This document shows, piece by piece, positions 28,740 to 38,060 of a DNA stretch of 64,000 bases. A program made the translations under genes and the position numbers. The DNA comes from an uncultured Alphaproteobacteria bacterium (GTDB taxonomy: Bacteria; Pseudomonadota; Alphaproteobacteria; MPNO01; UBA2964): the NCBI GenBank assembly GCA_943787225.1, contig CALSLP010000001.1, positions 248,001-312,000 on the forward strand, given 5' to 3'. The notes under the pieces are model-generated. The model had not been told where the DNA came from and did not search any database. It saw only the letters and a list, made by a program, of their open reading frames with translations. Position 1 is the first letter of the stretch, and every line of letters starts with the position of its first letter.

Positions 28740-29717
28740 ATGAACCTAATGATGACGATTGGCGGATTGGCGCTATTGCTGTTTGGCGGTGAAGTGCTGA
28801 TACGGGGTGCCGTTGGCCTCGCCAAGCGGGCAGGCATATCGCCGTTTATCGTTGGGCTGACGATCATCGGGTTTGGCACATCAGCCCCGGAAGTGGTTGT
28901 CAGTGTCGATGCTGCCTTGTCCGGTTCGCCCGGAATTGCCGTTGGTAATGTTATTGGCAGTAATATCGCCAATATTCTGCTGATCGTTGGGGCTGCCGCA
29001 CTTTTTGTCCCTCTTGCCGTGCACCCCGATGCGCTCAAGCGCGATGGCACGATGATGGCCTTCGCGACAGTTTTGTTTATCGCGATCGCCCTGATGGGGA
29101 CCGCGACCTGGTATCACGGCGTCATCTCCATCACCGTTCTCGTCGCCTATCTCGCCTATTCGATTTGGTCCGACCGTCAGGGAAACGACGCTGTGGCGCA
29201 GATGCATAGCGATGAAGGTGAACTGCTGCAATCGGGTCTTCCCGACAAGTTATGGGTCATGTTGCTGGCCCTTGGTATCGGGCTCGTCGCTTTGGTCGCA
29301 GGTTCCCGGTTTGCGGTTATCGGGGCATCAGCGATCGCCCGCGAAGCCGGGATCAGCGAAGAAGTTATCGGCATCACGCTTGTCGCGTTCGGAACGTCCC
29401 TACCGGAACTCGCCACCGCCATGGTCGCCGCCGCCCGCAAACAGGCTGATGTCTGTATCGGCAATGTCATTGGCAGCAATATCTTTAATCTGCTGGGCAT
29501 TACCGGTGCCGCCGCCATCGCAGCCCCCTTGCCGTTTGCCGCCTCGGTCGTCAGTTTTGATATCTGGGTGCTGCTCGCCGTCACGGTTTTGTTTATGTGG
29601 TTTATGCTGACCGGCCGCCGCATCCAGCGCTGGGAAGGTTTTGTCCTTCTTCTGCTGTATTTCACCTACATATCGCTGCATTTCCTGCCTGATGGGATTC
29701 TCCCGACAGGCGCTTGA
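28740..29717 (+). CDS. Calcium/sodium antiporter (CaCA family, YrbG-like)
   Basis: 325 residues with about ten membrane helices. The two inverted alpha-repeat signatures are present: GFGTSAPEVVVSVDAAL followed by GNVIGSNIANILL, and AFGTSLPELATAMVAA followed by GNVIGSNIFNLLG. These bind the exchanged cations. The protein exports Ca2+ in exchange for Na+ or H+ at the inner membrane. It follows uvrB closely; the stop overlaps a possible upstream extension of the SDR gene. Confidence 0.92.
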   Translation: MNLMMTIGGLALLLFGGEVLIRGAVGLAKRAGISPFIVGLTIIGFGTSAPEVVVSVDAALSGSPGIAVGNVIGSNIANILLIVGAAALFVPLAVHPDALKRDGTMMAFATVLFIAIALMGTATWYHGVISITVLVAYLAYSIWSDRQGNDAVAQMHSDEGELLQSGLPDKLWVMLLALGIGLVALVAGSRFAVIGASAIAREAGISEEVIGITLVAFGTSLPELATAMVAAARKQADVCIGNVIGSNIFNLLGITGAAAIAAPLPFAASVVSFDIWVLLAVTVLFMWFMLTGRRIQRWEGFVLLLLYFTYISLHFLPDGILPTGA

Positions 29718-29779
29718 AGCGAGAGCACTTGAGACAACGAGGGCTTGAAGCAACGACCGCAATCTCGCATTGTACCGCC

Positions 29780-30550
29780 ATGTCTGAGACTAAGATAAAA
29801 AATGCGCTGGTAACCGGCGCCGCGCGCCGGATAGGCGCCGCCATCGCCCGTGATCTAGCGGCCAATGGCTGGGCTGTGGCGGTGCATTATCAGGATTCTG
29901 CCGACGATGCCTCACAGGTGGTCGAGGACATCATCGCACAGGGCGGCAAAGCCGTCGCCCTGCAGGCTGAGCTATCGCAGGACGGCCAGGCCACAGCCCT
30001 GATTGACGCCGCCGCGGAAGAACTTGGCCCGCTGACTTGCCTTATCAATAACGCCTCCATATTTGAGCCAGATACGATAGAGACCGCGACACCGGGAAGC
30101 TGGGACCGTCATATGCAGGCCAATCTGCAGGCCCCGCTTTTTCTGACCCAGCAATTTGCCGAACTGTTGCCAGAAGGAGAGACCGGAAATGTTATCAATC
30201 TGCTGGATCAGCGCGTATGGAATCTAACGCCCTACTTTGTGTCCTACACGGTCAGTAAAACCGGGTTGTGGACGTTGACCAAAAGCCTCGCCCTGGCGCT
30301 GGCACCGAGTATTCGGGTGAACGCCATCGGCCCAGGTCCAGCACTGCCCAGTCCACGACAGTCTGATGCCGAATTTGCCGAGCAATGTGCAGCGACACCG
30401 CTTGGCTGTGGCACATCGCCGGAGGAAATCTGCCAGACCGTTCGATTTATCCTGGCCACCTCCTCTTTGACCGGACAGATGATCGCCCTGGATGGCGGAC
30501 AACATCTCGGCTGGGCACAGCCAAACGGCGATGCCGCGCCGGTTGAGTAG
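29780..30550 (+). CDS. SDR-family oxidoreductase, pteridine-reductase-like
   Basis: 256 residues from ATG 29780. The NAD(P)H-binding motif TGAARRIG, with its double arginine, starts at residue 12. NNAS comes next, and the catalytic YxxxK is in SYTVSKTG. The RRIG variant and the neighbour folB suggest a dihydromonapterin or dihydrobiopterin reductase (FolM/PTR1 type) acting in folate or pterin metabolism. That role is inferred from motif and context. The downstream gene starts 60 bp later and is probably co-transcribed. Confidence 0.82.
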   Translation: MSETKIKNALVTGAARRIGAAIARDLAANGWAVAVHYQDSADDASQVVEDIIAQGGKAVALQAELSQDGQATALIDAAAEELGPLTCLINNASIFEPDTIETATPGSWDRHMQANLQAPLFLTQQFAELLPEGETGNVINLLDQRVWNLTPYFVSYTVSKTGLWTLTKSLALALAPSIRVNAIGPGPALPSPRQSDAEFAEQCAATPLGCGTSPEEICQTVRFILATSSLTGQMIALDGGQHLGWAQPNGDAAPVE

Positions 30551-30610
30551 TGGAAGAGTTCGTTAAAAGAAATTGAGTATAACAGGTCAAACGACCAAAG
30601 GATTACATCG

Positions 30611-31015
30611 ATGAGTTCTCAAGGCGCTGTTCGCCCGCTGCACCACCACGGCCATCCCGGAATCCGTCACGTGTTTGTCCGCGATTTGGTCATTCCGGCT
30701 TTGATCGGCATCCATACCCACGAGAAGGACGGCGCACAGCGAATCCGCGTCAATCTCGACATGGAGGTTCCTGAAGCCGACAGCCCAGCTCAGGACCGGC
30801 TCTCCGACGTCGTTTGCTATGAAGAAATCGTCGATGGTATCCGCGCACTCGTCGATGCGGGCCATATCAACCTGGTCGAAACGCTTGCCGAAAAGATCGC
30901 CGCGCGAATACTTGCCGATCAAAGAATAGAACGCGTAAGGGTTAGAGTCGAAAAACTCGATATATTTGCAGATGCTGCCAGTGTTGGCGTAGAAATCGAG
31001 CGCTCTCGGCATTGA
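30611..31015 (+). CDS. folB: Dihydroneopterin aldolase
   Basis: 134 residues. FolB splits 7,8-dihydroneopterin to 6-hydroxymethyl-dihydropterin and glycolaldehyde in folate synthesis. Family motifs are visible: LVIPALIGIHTHEKDGAQRI, then the conserved DVVCYEEIVDGI, and NLVETLAEKIAARIL with the catalytic region. KLDIFADAASVGVEIER is the expected C-terminal end. The neighbouring pterin-type SDR fits the pathway. folP is about 9 kb away on the other strand. Confidence 0.93.
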   Translation: MSSQGAVRPLHHHGHPGIRHVFVRDLVIPALIGIHTHEKDGAQRIRVNLDMEVPEADSPAQDRLSDVVCYEEIVDGIRALVDAGHINLVETLAEKIAARILADQRIERVRVRVEKLDIFADAASVGVEIERSRH

Positions 31016-31396
31016 CAACTTAGTGTTCCGAAATAATCGAAATGCGAATTCCAAACTGATTTGTACACATCCGATATTCTTGTCCTAACAACGTGGTCCA
31101 TTTTATAGTTCGATAAAATTTTCATAAAATTTTTACTAAACTGTAACCATTCATTAACCATCACAAATAAATATTGTTATTTTTCAATAACTTATATAAA
31201 TGCCCAATTTTTGGGCAAATCGAGACAAACTCAATGATCGCAAGAGGGTGAGCAAAACGTGATGAGTTTATCTACAGACTTATCCACAGCGCTAGTGGAC
31301 AACCTGATAGCGATTAAAATCACCTACGATTACCCTGAATATATTTCGGTTCACGAATAGCGCCTATTCGCGTTTTTGGAATACCAAACCAGCTCG
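31016..31396. other. AT-rich intergenic region with hairpins and DnaA-box-like sites
   Basis: 381 bases with no gene. The left and middle parts (about 31085-31200) are very AT-rich. Two perfect short inverted repeats lie at 31176-31191 (GTTATT/AATAAC) and 31201-31217 (TGCCCAA/TTGGGCA). To the right is a consensus DnaA box TTATCCACA at 31280-31288, a one-mismatch box TTATCTACA at 31268-31276, and an inverted weaker box (TTGTCCACT on the minus strand) at 31294-31302. It may be an uvrC promoter region, a DnaA-titration or regulatory site, or an origin-like element. Confidence 0.5.
31268..31302 (+). promoter_or_regulatory. Cluster of DnaA-box-like sequences
   Basis: TTATCTACA (31268-31276), the exact consensus TTATCCACA (31280-31288) and, on the minus strand, TTGTCCACT (31294-31302) within 35 bp, right beside an AT-rich stretch. 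DnaA binding is inferred from the consensus only. Confidence 0.45.
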
Positions 31397-33286
31397 ATGA
31401 CGACAGATTCAGACTCCCCGGTTACCCTGGCACCTTCGCTCAAACGCGGGGCGGATATTATTGCGGGTGTTGTTAAAACCCTCACCGGGAGCCCTGGCGT
31501 TTATCGGATGCTCGATGAGGACGGCAATCCGCTTTATGTCGGCAAAGCAAAGAACCTGAAGCGCCGTGTCGTGAACTATTCACGGCCAGATAAACTCCCA
31601 GTCCGCCTTCAGCGCATGATTGCCGCAACCCGCACAATGGAAATTATCGAGACCCATACCGAGGTCGAAGCGCTGCTTCTTGAGAGCAACCTCATCAAGA
31701 AGTTAAAGCCGCGCTACAATGTCTTGCTACGCGATGACAAATCCTTCCCCTATATCCTGCTAACAGGCAAATCTGACTGGCCGCAGCTGATCAAGCATCG
31801 CGGTAGTAGATCGCGGGACGGCGAGTATTTCGGGCCCTTTGCCTCAGCCGGTGCCGTCAACCGGACCCTCGCCGCACTACAGCGGGCATTTCCCCTGCGC
31901 AATTGCTCGGACAATATCTTCGCCGAACAGAACTCGCCCCTGCCTGCAATATCAGATCAAACGCTGCACTGCACCCTGCGTTGACCGGATCAGCGGTGAT
32001 GATTACGGCGCCATCGTCGATGAAGCGCGTGATTTCCTGACCGGCGACAGCCGCAACCTGCAAAAAGGCCTGCTCTCCCGGATGGAGAAGGCCGCCGAAG
32101 ATATGGACTATGAGACCGCCGCCATCTTTCGCGACAGGATTAAGGCGCTCACCCAAATCCAGGCGCGTCAGGATATTAACGTCCAAAGCGTCGGTAACGC
32201 CGATATCATCGCGGCGCATGAAGGCAGTGGCCTGGTCTGTATCCAGGTATTCTTCTTCCGCAACGGCCAGAATTTCGGCAACCGGACGTACTTTCCCGAC
32301 CCGCGCCAGCGGCCTCCCTATCGCCGATGTCCTCGCAGCGTTCCTCGGACAGTTCTATTCGGACAAGACACCACCCCCGACTCATTCTGGTCAATGAAAC
32401 GCCGCCAGAGCGCGATCTAATCGCCAATGCCCTGTCGGTCAGGGCAGAGCGTAGGGTGACGCTCAGCAAGCCTTCCAGAGGCTCTAAACGGACACTGGTC
32501 GACCATGCCTATACCAATGCACGTGAAGCGCTGGCGCGACGTCTGGCCGAAAGCGGCACGCAGCGGCGATTACTGGAAGGGCTCACCGACGCCCTCAACC
32601 TGGAATCGCCACCGGAGCGGATCGAAGTCTATGACAACAGTCATATCTCCGGCACCAATGCCGTCGGCGGGATGATTGTCGCTGGATCTGACGGGTTGAT
32701 GAAATCGGCCTATCGCAAGTTCAACATCAAGGACCAAAGCCTCGAGCCGGGTGACGATTACGGGATGATGCAAGAAGTCATGACCCGGCGGTTCCAGCGG
32801 GCGCAGCGCGAGGATCCTGACCGCCAATCGGGGAACTGGCCCGACCTGGTCTTGATCGATGGCGGCCAGGGCCATTTAAAAGCGGTATGTGAGGTCATGG
32901 CCGAGCTTGCCATCGATGACATTCCGATTGTGGCGATCGCCAAGGGCCCGGATCGGGATGCCGGGCGCGAACGGTTTTTTATGCAGGGCAAGCCATCTTT
33001 CATGCTGAAACCCAATGACCCTGTCCTCTATTTCCTGCAACGGTTACGGGATGAAGCCCATCGCTTCGCCATTGGCAGCCACCGCACCCGCAGAAAAATG
33101 GCAATTGGCGAGTCACCGCTGGATGAAATCACGGGTATCGGCGCCAATCGTAAAAAGGCCCTGCTGCATCATTTTGGCTCAGCGCGTAGTGTCGGCGCGG
33201 CCGGCGTCGCTGATCTCGAAGCTGTGAACGGCATTAGCGGGCCTATGGCAAAAAAGATTTATGACCATTTCCATTCGGACGGTTAA
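31397..33286 (+). pseudogene. uvrC: Excinuclease ABC subunit C, interrupted by frameshifts
   Basis: UvrC makes both incisions in nucleotide excision repair. The GIY-YIG domain is at the N-terminus ([20 protein letters not shown]). The UVR motif follows (MEKAAEDMDYETAAIFRDRI), then the RNase H-like nuclease ([31 protein letters not shown]) and a terminal helix-hairpin-helix ([13 protein letters not shown]). Three single-base insertions break the frame: near 31929, in a CCC near 32296, and in a CCCCC near 32372. Removing one base at each restores a full protein. ATG 31397 is chosen as start, and pgsA downstream is the usual neighbour. Confidence 0.9.
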
Positions 33287-33355
33287 GATGTTATCCGCTA
33301 TACCTATAGAATACGCCCCCCTCGGGGTGCTGATCGGAATAATCAGGTCGACCAT

Positions 33356-33946
33356 ATGCTGACAAATGTCCCAATGCTTTTAACCCTGTTCCGGATTGCC
33401 GCAATCCCGGGGATCGTTGCATTGCTTTTCATGGACACAAATCTTGGTCGCTATCTCGCCTGCACGCTATTTGGTATCGCCGCCATCACCGATTTTTTTG
33501 ATGGATATCTCGCCCGTGCCTTGAGCCAGCAATCCAAGATGGGGCAGTTTCTTGACCCTGTCGCCGATAAGCTACTGGTCGCCGCAGCGTTATTGATGAT
33601 GACCGGATTCGGACAAATCAGTGGCCTGATCATTTTACCGGCCCTGGTCATTCTGTGCCGCGAGATCATGGTCTCAGGCTTAAGAGAATTTCTCGCCGAA
33701 ATCCGTATAGGCGTTCCGGTCAGCACGCTGGCCAAATGGAAAACTGTGTTGCAGATGTTTGCCATCGGATTTTTGATCGTTGGCGACGCTGGCCCCGAAA
33801 TCCTGCCGACCCGGCTGATTGGTGAAACCGGGCTGTGGATCGCCGCTGTCTTGACCCTCATCACGGGTTATGACTATTTGCACGCTGGATTGCGGCACAT
33901 GGAAACAACAGACGATCCGGAGGACGGCCTGCACCATAAGGGGTAA
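33356..33946 (+). CDS. pgsA: CDP-diacylglycerol-glycerol-3-phosphate 3-phosphatidyltransferase
   Basis: 196 residues, membrane protein. It makes phosphatidylglycerol phosphate, the committed step to PG and cardiolipin. The CDP-alcohol phosphotransferase motif fits exactly: D46, D49, G50, A53, R54, G63, D67 and D71 (DFFDGYLAR, then MGQFLDPVADK). Several hydrophobic helices follow. uvrC-pgsA followed by molybdopterin genes is a common alphaproteobacterial order. Confidence 0.95.
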   Translation: MLTNVPMLLTLFRIAAIPGIVALLFMDTNLGRYLACTLFGIAAITDFFDGYLARALSQQSKMGQFLDPVADKLLVAAALLMMTGFGQISGLIILPALVILCREIMVSGLREFLAEIRIGVPVSTLAKWKTVLQMFAIGFLIVGDAGPEILPTRLIGETGLWIAAVLTLITGYDYLHAGLRHMETTDDPEDGLHHKG

Positions 33947-33974
33947 GGCCGGGATATCCCTGGAGACCAGGAAC

Positions 33975-34496
33975 ATGAAGACATTTGGGTTCGCAGGTTG
34001 GAGCGGCAGCGGTAAGACACGCTTGATCGTACGGCTATTGCCAGAGCTGATCAGTCGCGGCTTCAGCGTCTCGACGATCAAACATGCGCACCACAATTTC
34101 GACATCGACAAGCCCGGAAAAGACTCGTTTGAACATCGTCAGGCCGGTGCCTCGGAAGTCATGATCGCCTCCGAAAAACGCTGGGCTTTGATGCATGAAC
34201 ATCGTGGTGCCGCTGAGCCCGATGCCAAAGCCTTGATCGCGGAAATGACGCCGGTCGATCTGGTTCTTGTTGAAGGCTTCAAAACCCACGCGCATCCAAA
34301 ACTGGAAATCCATCGATCCACACTCGACAAACCGCTGCTCTATCCTGAAGACCCGCATATCGTCGCCGTCGCCAGCGACAAACCACTGGCAGGTTTGGCA
34401 TTACCGCGCTTCGACGTTGAGGACATCCGCGCCGTTGCCGATTTCGTCGAGAGCCATTGTGAATTGACGCGTCCGGCTATACCGGGAGTGGCCTAA
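33975..34496 (+). CDS. mobB: Molybdopterin-guanine dinucleotide biosynthesis protein MobB
   Basis: 173 residues from ATG 33975, which has CAGGAA upstream. The P-loop GWSGSGKT is at the N-terminus, followed by IKHAHHNFDIDKPGKD and LVLVEGFKTH, both typical of MobB GTPases that assist nucleotide attachment to molybdopterin. moeA starts two bases after its stop, so they form one operon with moaD and moaE. The cofactor would serve enzymes such as MsrP encoded in this window. Confidence 0.92.
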   Translation: MKTFGFAGWSGSGKTRLIVRLLPELISRGFSVSTIKHAHHNFDIDKPGKDSFEHRQAGASEVMIASEKRWALMHEHRGAAEPDAKALIAEMTPVDLVLVEGFKTHAHPKLEIHRSTLDKPLLYPEDPHIVAVASDKPLAGLALPRFDVEDIRAVADFVESHCELTRPAIPGVA

Positions 34497-34498
34497 TC

Positions 34499-35752
34499 AT
34501 GGCCCAACTCAGCGATGATTGTTTTGCCTTTGGCGGAGAATTGATGACCACCGACACCGCTTTGTCTGAGCTTCGCGCCCGGTTGAGCTGTGTTTGCGAC
34601 AGCGAAGAGGTATCCCTAACAAAGGCGACCGGTCGTATACTTGCGAAGGATTTAGTCTCCAACCATGCCGTCCCCGGACACGATAACGCCGCCGTCGATG
34701 GCTATGCGGTGTTCTTTGACGATCTTGCGGAGAACGGAGAAACAACACTGCCGGTAACGGGCCGTATCGCCGCAGGCCATCCACTCGATGGCGACGCCCA
34801 GCGCGGCAATGCCTACCGAATTTTTACCGGAGCCCCGATGCCGGACGGACCAGACACCATCCTGATGCAGGAAGATTGCAACCTTGATGGCGAGACGGTG
34901 ACCATACCGCCTGGGATAAAACGCGGTGCCAACCGGCGTTTCGCCGGCGAAGACATCACAGCCGGGGACACTATCCTGACCAAAGGCCAGCGCTTGCGTC
35001 CTCAGGAAATCGGGCTGGCGGCGTCCATCGGTCAGAAATCGCTGACCGTCTATACGCCACTGCGGGTCGCGTTGTTTTCGACCGGCGATGAAGTCCGCGA
35101 TGTCGGCGAGGCTCTCACACCGGGGGCCATCTATGACGCCAACCGATACTCGATCGCTGCACTCCTGCGCGAACTCGGCTGTGACGTCGACGATCTCGGC
35201 ATCCTGCCGGATGAACACGACATCATCCGCGATGCGCTCGGAAAAGCCGCTGAAGACCATGATGTCATCATCACATCGGCGGGTGTTTCCACTGGCGAGG
35301 AAGACCATATCCGCAACGCCATCGAAGATCTTGGCGGCATCCATTTCTGGCGGCTGGCAATCCGGCCCGGGCGGCCGATTGCGCTCGGCCAGATCGGTGC
35401 CGTGCCGTTTATCGGCCTGCCCGGTAATCCTGTTGCCAGCATGGTGACCTTTATGCGTTTCGCGCGGCCTGCTTTGCTGCTGATGAATGGCGCTACGGAA
35501 ATCGACCCCAAGTTTTATCGGGTCCCCGCCGCCTTTACGTACAAGAAAAAGCAGGGCCGCCGTGAATGGGTCCGGGCCATGCTGTCGGTCGGCGAAGATG
35601 GCCAGCTCCAGGCCGAGAAGTTTTCACGCAGCGGCGCTGGTATTCTGACGTCGATGGTTGCCTCAGACGGTCTCGTCGAGCTTAGCGAAGAGTTGACCGG
35701 CGTTGAAGCGGGTAACATGGTCGATTTTCTACCGTTTAATGAGGTGCGTTGA
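34499..35752 (+). CDS. moeA: Molybdopterin molybdenumtransferase
   Basis: 417 residues. MoeA inserts molybdate into adenylated molybdopterin. The N-terminal VPGHDNAAVDGYAV, the ATGRIL motif before it and the later ALFSTGDEV and TSAGVSTGEEDHI are family signatures, and GLPGNPVASMVTF marks the C-terminal domain. Its stop shares one base with the moaD start (TGATG), indicating translational coupling. Confidence 0.95.
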   Translation: MAQLSDDCFAFGGELMTTDTALSELRARLSCVCDSEEVSLTKATGRILAKDLVSNHAVPGHDNAAVDGYAVFFDDLAENGETTLPVTGRIAAGHPLDGDAQRGNAYRIFTGAPMPDGPDTILMQEDCNLDGETVTIPPGIKRGANRRFAGEDITAGDTILTKGQRLRPQEIGLAASIGQKSLTVYTPLRVALFSTGDEVRDVGEALTPGAIYDANRYSIAALLRELGCDVDDLGILPDEHDIIRDALGKAAEDHDVIITSAGVSTGEEDHIRNAIEDLGGIHFWRLAIRPGRPIALGQIGAVPFIGLPGNPVASMVTFMRFARPALLLMNGATEIDPKFYRVPAAFTYKKKQGRREWVRAMLSVGEDGQLQAEKFSRSGAGILTSMVASDGLVELSEELTGVEAGNMVDFLPFNEVR

Positions 35753-36003
35753 TGCAATTACTCTATTTTGGATGGGTCCGCACAAAGATTGGCTCAGGCC
35801 GCGAAACGCTCGACCCACCGGCGGAGGTCACCGATGTCCGGGGTCTCGTCGAATGGCTCAAACTGCGTGGCGACGGCTATCAGGAAGCATTGCAGGATTT
35901 GGAAACGATCAGGGTCGCTGTTAACCAGGAGATGGCCGATCTCGATGCCGCGGTGTCGCCCGGCGATGAAGTTGCGCTGTTTCCGCCAATGACCGGAGGC
36001 TGA
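35752..36003 (+). CDS. moaD: Molybdopterin synthase sulfur carrier subunit
   Basis: 83 residues from ATG 35752; a TTG one codon upstream is less likely. It has a ubiquitin-like fold and ends in the essential Gly-Gly (FPPMTGG), which is thiocarboxylated and donates sulfur to precursor Z. It overlaps moeA by one base and precedes moaE by five bases. Confidence 0.93.
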   Translation: MQLLYFGWVRTKIGSGRETLDPPAEVTDVRGLVEWLKLRGDGYQEALQDLETIRVAVNQEMADLDAAVSPGDEVALFPPMTGG

Positions 36004-36008
36004 GCGCA

Positions 36009-36476
36009 GTGATTAAAGTTCAGGAACAGGACTTTGAAATTGGCGCCGAGCTCGCCAGCCTGACCGATGGCAACACCGCCGTTGGCGGTCTGGGCTGTTT
36101 TGTCGGGCTGGTGCGCGACATGGCCAATGACGAGCAAATCAGCTCTATGACATTAGAGCATTACCCCGGCATGACGGAAAAACAGCTCGCCACTATCGAG
36201 GCTGAGGCCCGTGACCGCTGGCCCTTACAGGACGTCCTGATCATCCATCGCTATGGACGGCTCGAACCCGGCGACCGGATCGTGCTGGTCGCAACCACAT
36301 CGGCGCATCGCGAAGCGGCACTCGAGAGCTGTCACTTCCTGATCGACTGGCTCAAGACCAAAGCGCCGTTCTGGAAGCTCGAAGAATCCGATACTGGCGA
36401 AAATTGGGTCGCCGCCCGCGATTCAGACGACGATGCTGCCGATCGCTGGAGCGGCACCGCAACACCGAAAATATAA
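36009..36476 (+). CDS. moaE: Molybdopterin synthase catalytic subunit
   Basis: 155 residues with a GTG start at 36009. MoaE converts cyclic pyranopterin monophosphate to molybdopterin using MoaD thiocarboxylate. Recognisable elements are GGLGCFVGLVRD, LEHYPGMTEKQL, IHRYGRLEPGDRIVLV and HREAALESCHFLIDWLKTKAPFWK, which includes the catalytic lysines. It is last in the mobB-moeA-moaD-moaE run and converges with ilvE. Confidence 0.95.
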   Translation: MIKVQEQDFEIGAELASLTDGNTAVGGLGCFVGLVRDMANDEQISSMTLEHYPGMTEKQLATIEAEARDRWPLQDVLIIHRYGRLEPGDRIVLVATTSAHREAALESCHFLIDWLKTKAPFWKLEESDTGENWVAARDSDDDAADRWSGTATPKI

Positions 36477-36528
36477 CCCGTCAACGCCGCTGCCCGGCTT
36501 TAAGTAATTTAACGAAACCCTAAGAGGG

Positions 36529-37422
36529 TCAGGCCGCAGAATTCTCGGCATCCGCCGGTTCGCGAACCAGACCATCATAATCTTCTAGCAAAGTCTTGGT
36601 AATTGGGCCAACGGTGAATTTCATATCGGCGATCTGACCGACAGGCGTTACCTCGGCCGCTGTACCAGTGACAAATATCTCGTCAGCGTTTGACAGCTCA
36701 TCGGGCATGATCGCGCGTTCGATAATGTCGATACCGTGCTTGCGGGCCAAAGCCATGACCGAGCGGCGCGTAATGCCATCGAGGAAGCAATCCGGCGTCG
36801 GCGTATGGATAACACCATCGATGACCATAAAGAAATTAGCCCCGGTCGTTTCGGCAACTTGTCCGCGCCAGTCGAGCATCAACGCATCATCGAAACCCTC
36901 TGCTTCAGCCGCATGTTTTGACAAAGTGCAGATCATGTAGAGACCGGCTGCTTTCGAATGAACTGGCGCGCATTCTGGAGACGGACGTTTATAAGGCGCC
37001 CATTTCAACTTGATGCCCTGCATGCGAGCTTCGGGTGAGAAATAGGATGGCCATTCCCAGACCGCGATGGAGAGATGGATTTTCGACTGCTGAGCCGAAA
37101 CTCCCATCATTTCACTACCACGCCAGGCAACCGGGCGCACATAGGCATCGGCAAAACCCTGCGCTTCCACGGTGGACAACGTCGCCTGCTCAATCTCTTC
37201 CAGCGAATAAGGAATTTCAAAACCCAGCGTCTCGGCAGATTTAATCAGCCGTTCGGTATGTTCGCGCAGTTTGAAGACGCGACCGTTATAGACACGCTCG
37301 CCTTCAAATACGCAGCTGCCATAATGCAAACCATGGCTAAGAACGTGCAATTTTACGTCGCGCCAATCATGCAGCGCGCCATCATACCAAATTTGTCCGT
37401 CTTGATCGTCGAAGTTCAGCAT
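36529..37422 (-). CDS. ilvE: Branched-chain amino acid aminotransferase
   Basis: 297 residues, fold-type IV PLP enzyme. It performs the last step of valine, leucine and isoleucine synthesis. HGLHYGSCVFEGERVYNG, YVRPVAWRG, the PLP-lysine region HSKAAGLYMI and GQVAETTGANFFMV with TPTPDCFLDGITR are all typical. It is divergent from a MarR regulator with a 92-bp gap, and the regulator might control it. Confidence 0.94.
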   Translation of the reverse strand: MLNFDDQDGQIWYDGALHDWRDVKLHVLSHGLHYGSCVFEGERVYNGRVFKLREHTERLIKSAETLGFEIPYSLEEIEQATLSTVEAQGFADAYVRPVAWRGSEMMGVSAQQSKIHLSIAVWEWPSYFSPEARMQGIKLKWAPYKRPSPECAPVHSKAAGLYMICTLSKHAAEAEGFDDALMLDWRGQVAETTGANFFMVIDGVIHTPTPDCFLDGITRRSVMALARKHGIDIIERAIMPDELSNADEIFVTGTAAEVTPVGQIADMKFTVGPITKTLLEDYDGLVREPADAENSAA

Positions 37423-37514
37423 CGGGGAATAACCTGTTTGTTATCCTGATTAAAAGCGTATCACGCTCCAATTTTAGGTTGCTCTGCGTATCATTCGAGT
37501 TCATATATGTCAAT

Positions 37515-38030
37515 ATGACTGACGTAAAATCAGGCGCCAATCCGTTATTCCTGCGTGATGAAGAATTACGCCAGGGTATGGAACTTGTCTTCTATGCCTA
37601 TCGTGATTTCACCGCCGAGCCGGATGCCATGTTGGCCGAGTACGGGTTTGGCCGGGCTCATCACCGGGTGATTTACTTTGTTGGTCGCAATCCAGGCATC
37701 ACTGTCTCCGACCTCCTCGACATTTTGCAGATCACAAAACAAAGCCTGTCACGGGTCTTGAGCCAACTCGTTCGGGAAGAATTTATTACCCAAAAACCTG
37801 GCACCCGTGACCGCCGTCAACGCCTTCTGGAGTTGACCGACAAAGGGGTAACGCTGGAGAAACAACTGTCGCAGAACCAGCGTGACCGGATCGCCCGCGC
37901 CTATCGCGCTGCCGGTGCTGAAGCCGTCGAAGGATATCGCAAGGTTATTCTCGGCATGATTAACGACAATGACCGCGAAAAATTCCGTAAACGCGGCAAT
38001 CTCCCACCACCCAAGAAAACCGGACGCTGA
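37515..38030 (+). CDS. MarR-family transcriptional regulator
   Basis: 171 residues from ATG 37515. The winged helix is clear: HRVIYFVGRNPGITVSDL, the recognition helix region ITKQSLSRVLSQLV, and the wing with PGTRDRRQRLLELTDKG. Such dimers repress nearby genes until a small ligand binds. Its divergent position beside ilvE suggests that gene as a target; no ligand can be named. It converges with thiD. Confidence 0.9.
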   Translation: MTDVKSGANPLFLRDEELRQGMELVFYAYRDFTAEPDAMLAEYGFGRAHHRVIYFVGRNPGITVSDLLDILQITKQSLSRVLSQLVREEFITQKPGTRDRRQRLLELTDKGVTLEKQLSQNQRDRIARAYRAAGAEAVEGYRKVILGMINDNDREKFRKRGNLPPPKKTGR

Positions 38031-38060
38031 ACCAACCAAACGATCCGTTCGTCAGCTGGA

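Noticed and set aside
26553..33286. Programmed ribosomal frameshifting in uvrB and uvrC
   Set aside because: There are too many shifts, in both directions, without slippery heptamers or downstream pseudoknots; unrelated genes are affected in the same way.
36477..36528. A dif-like recombination site at the point where gene direction switches
   Set aside because: The 52-bp gap between moaE and ilvE shows no 28-bp XerCD-like palindrome.
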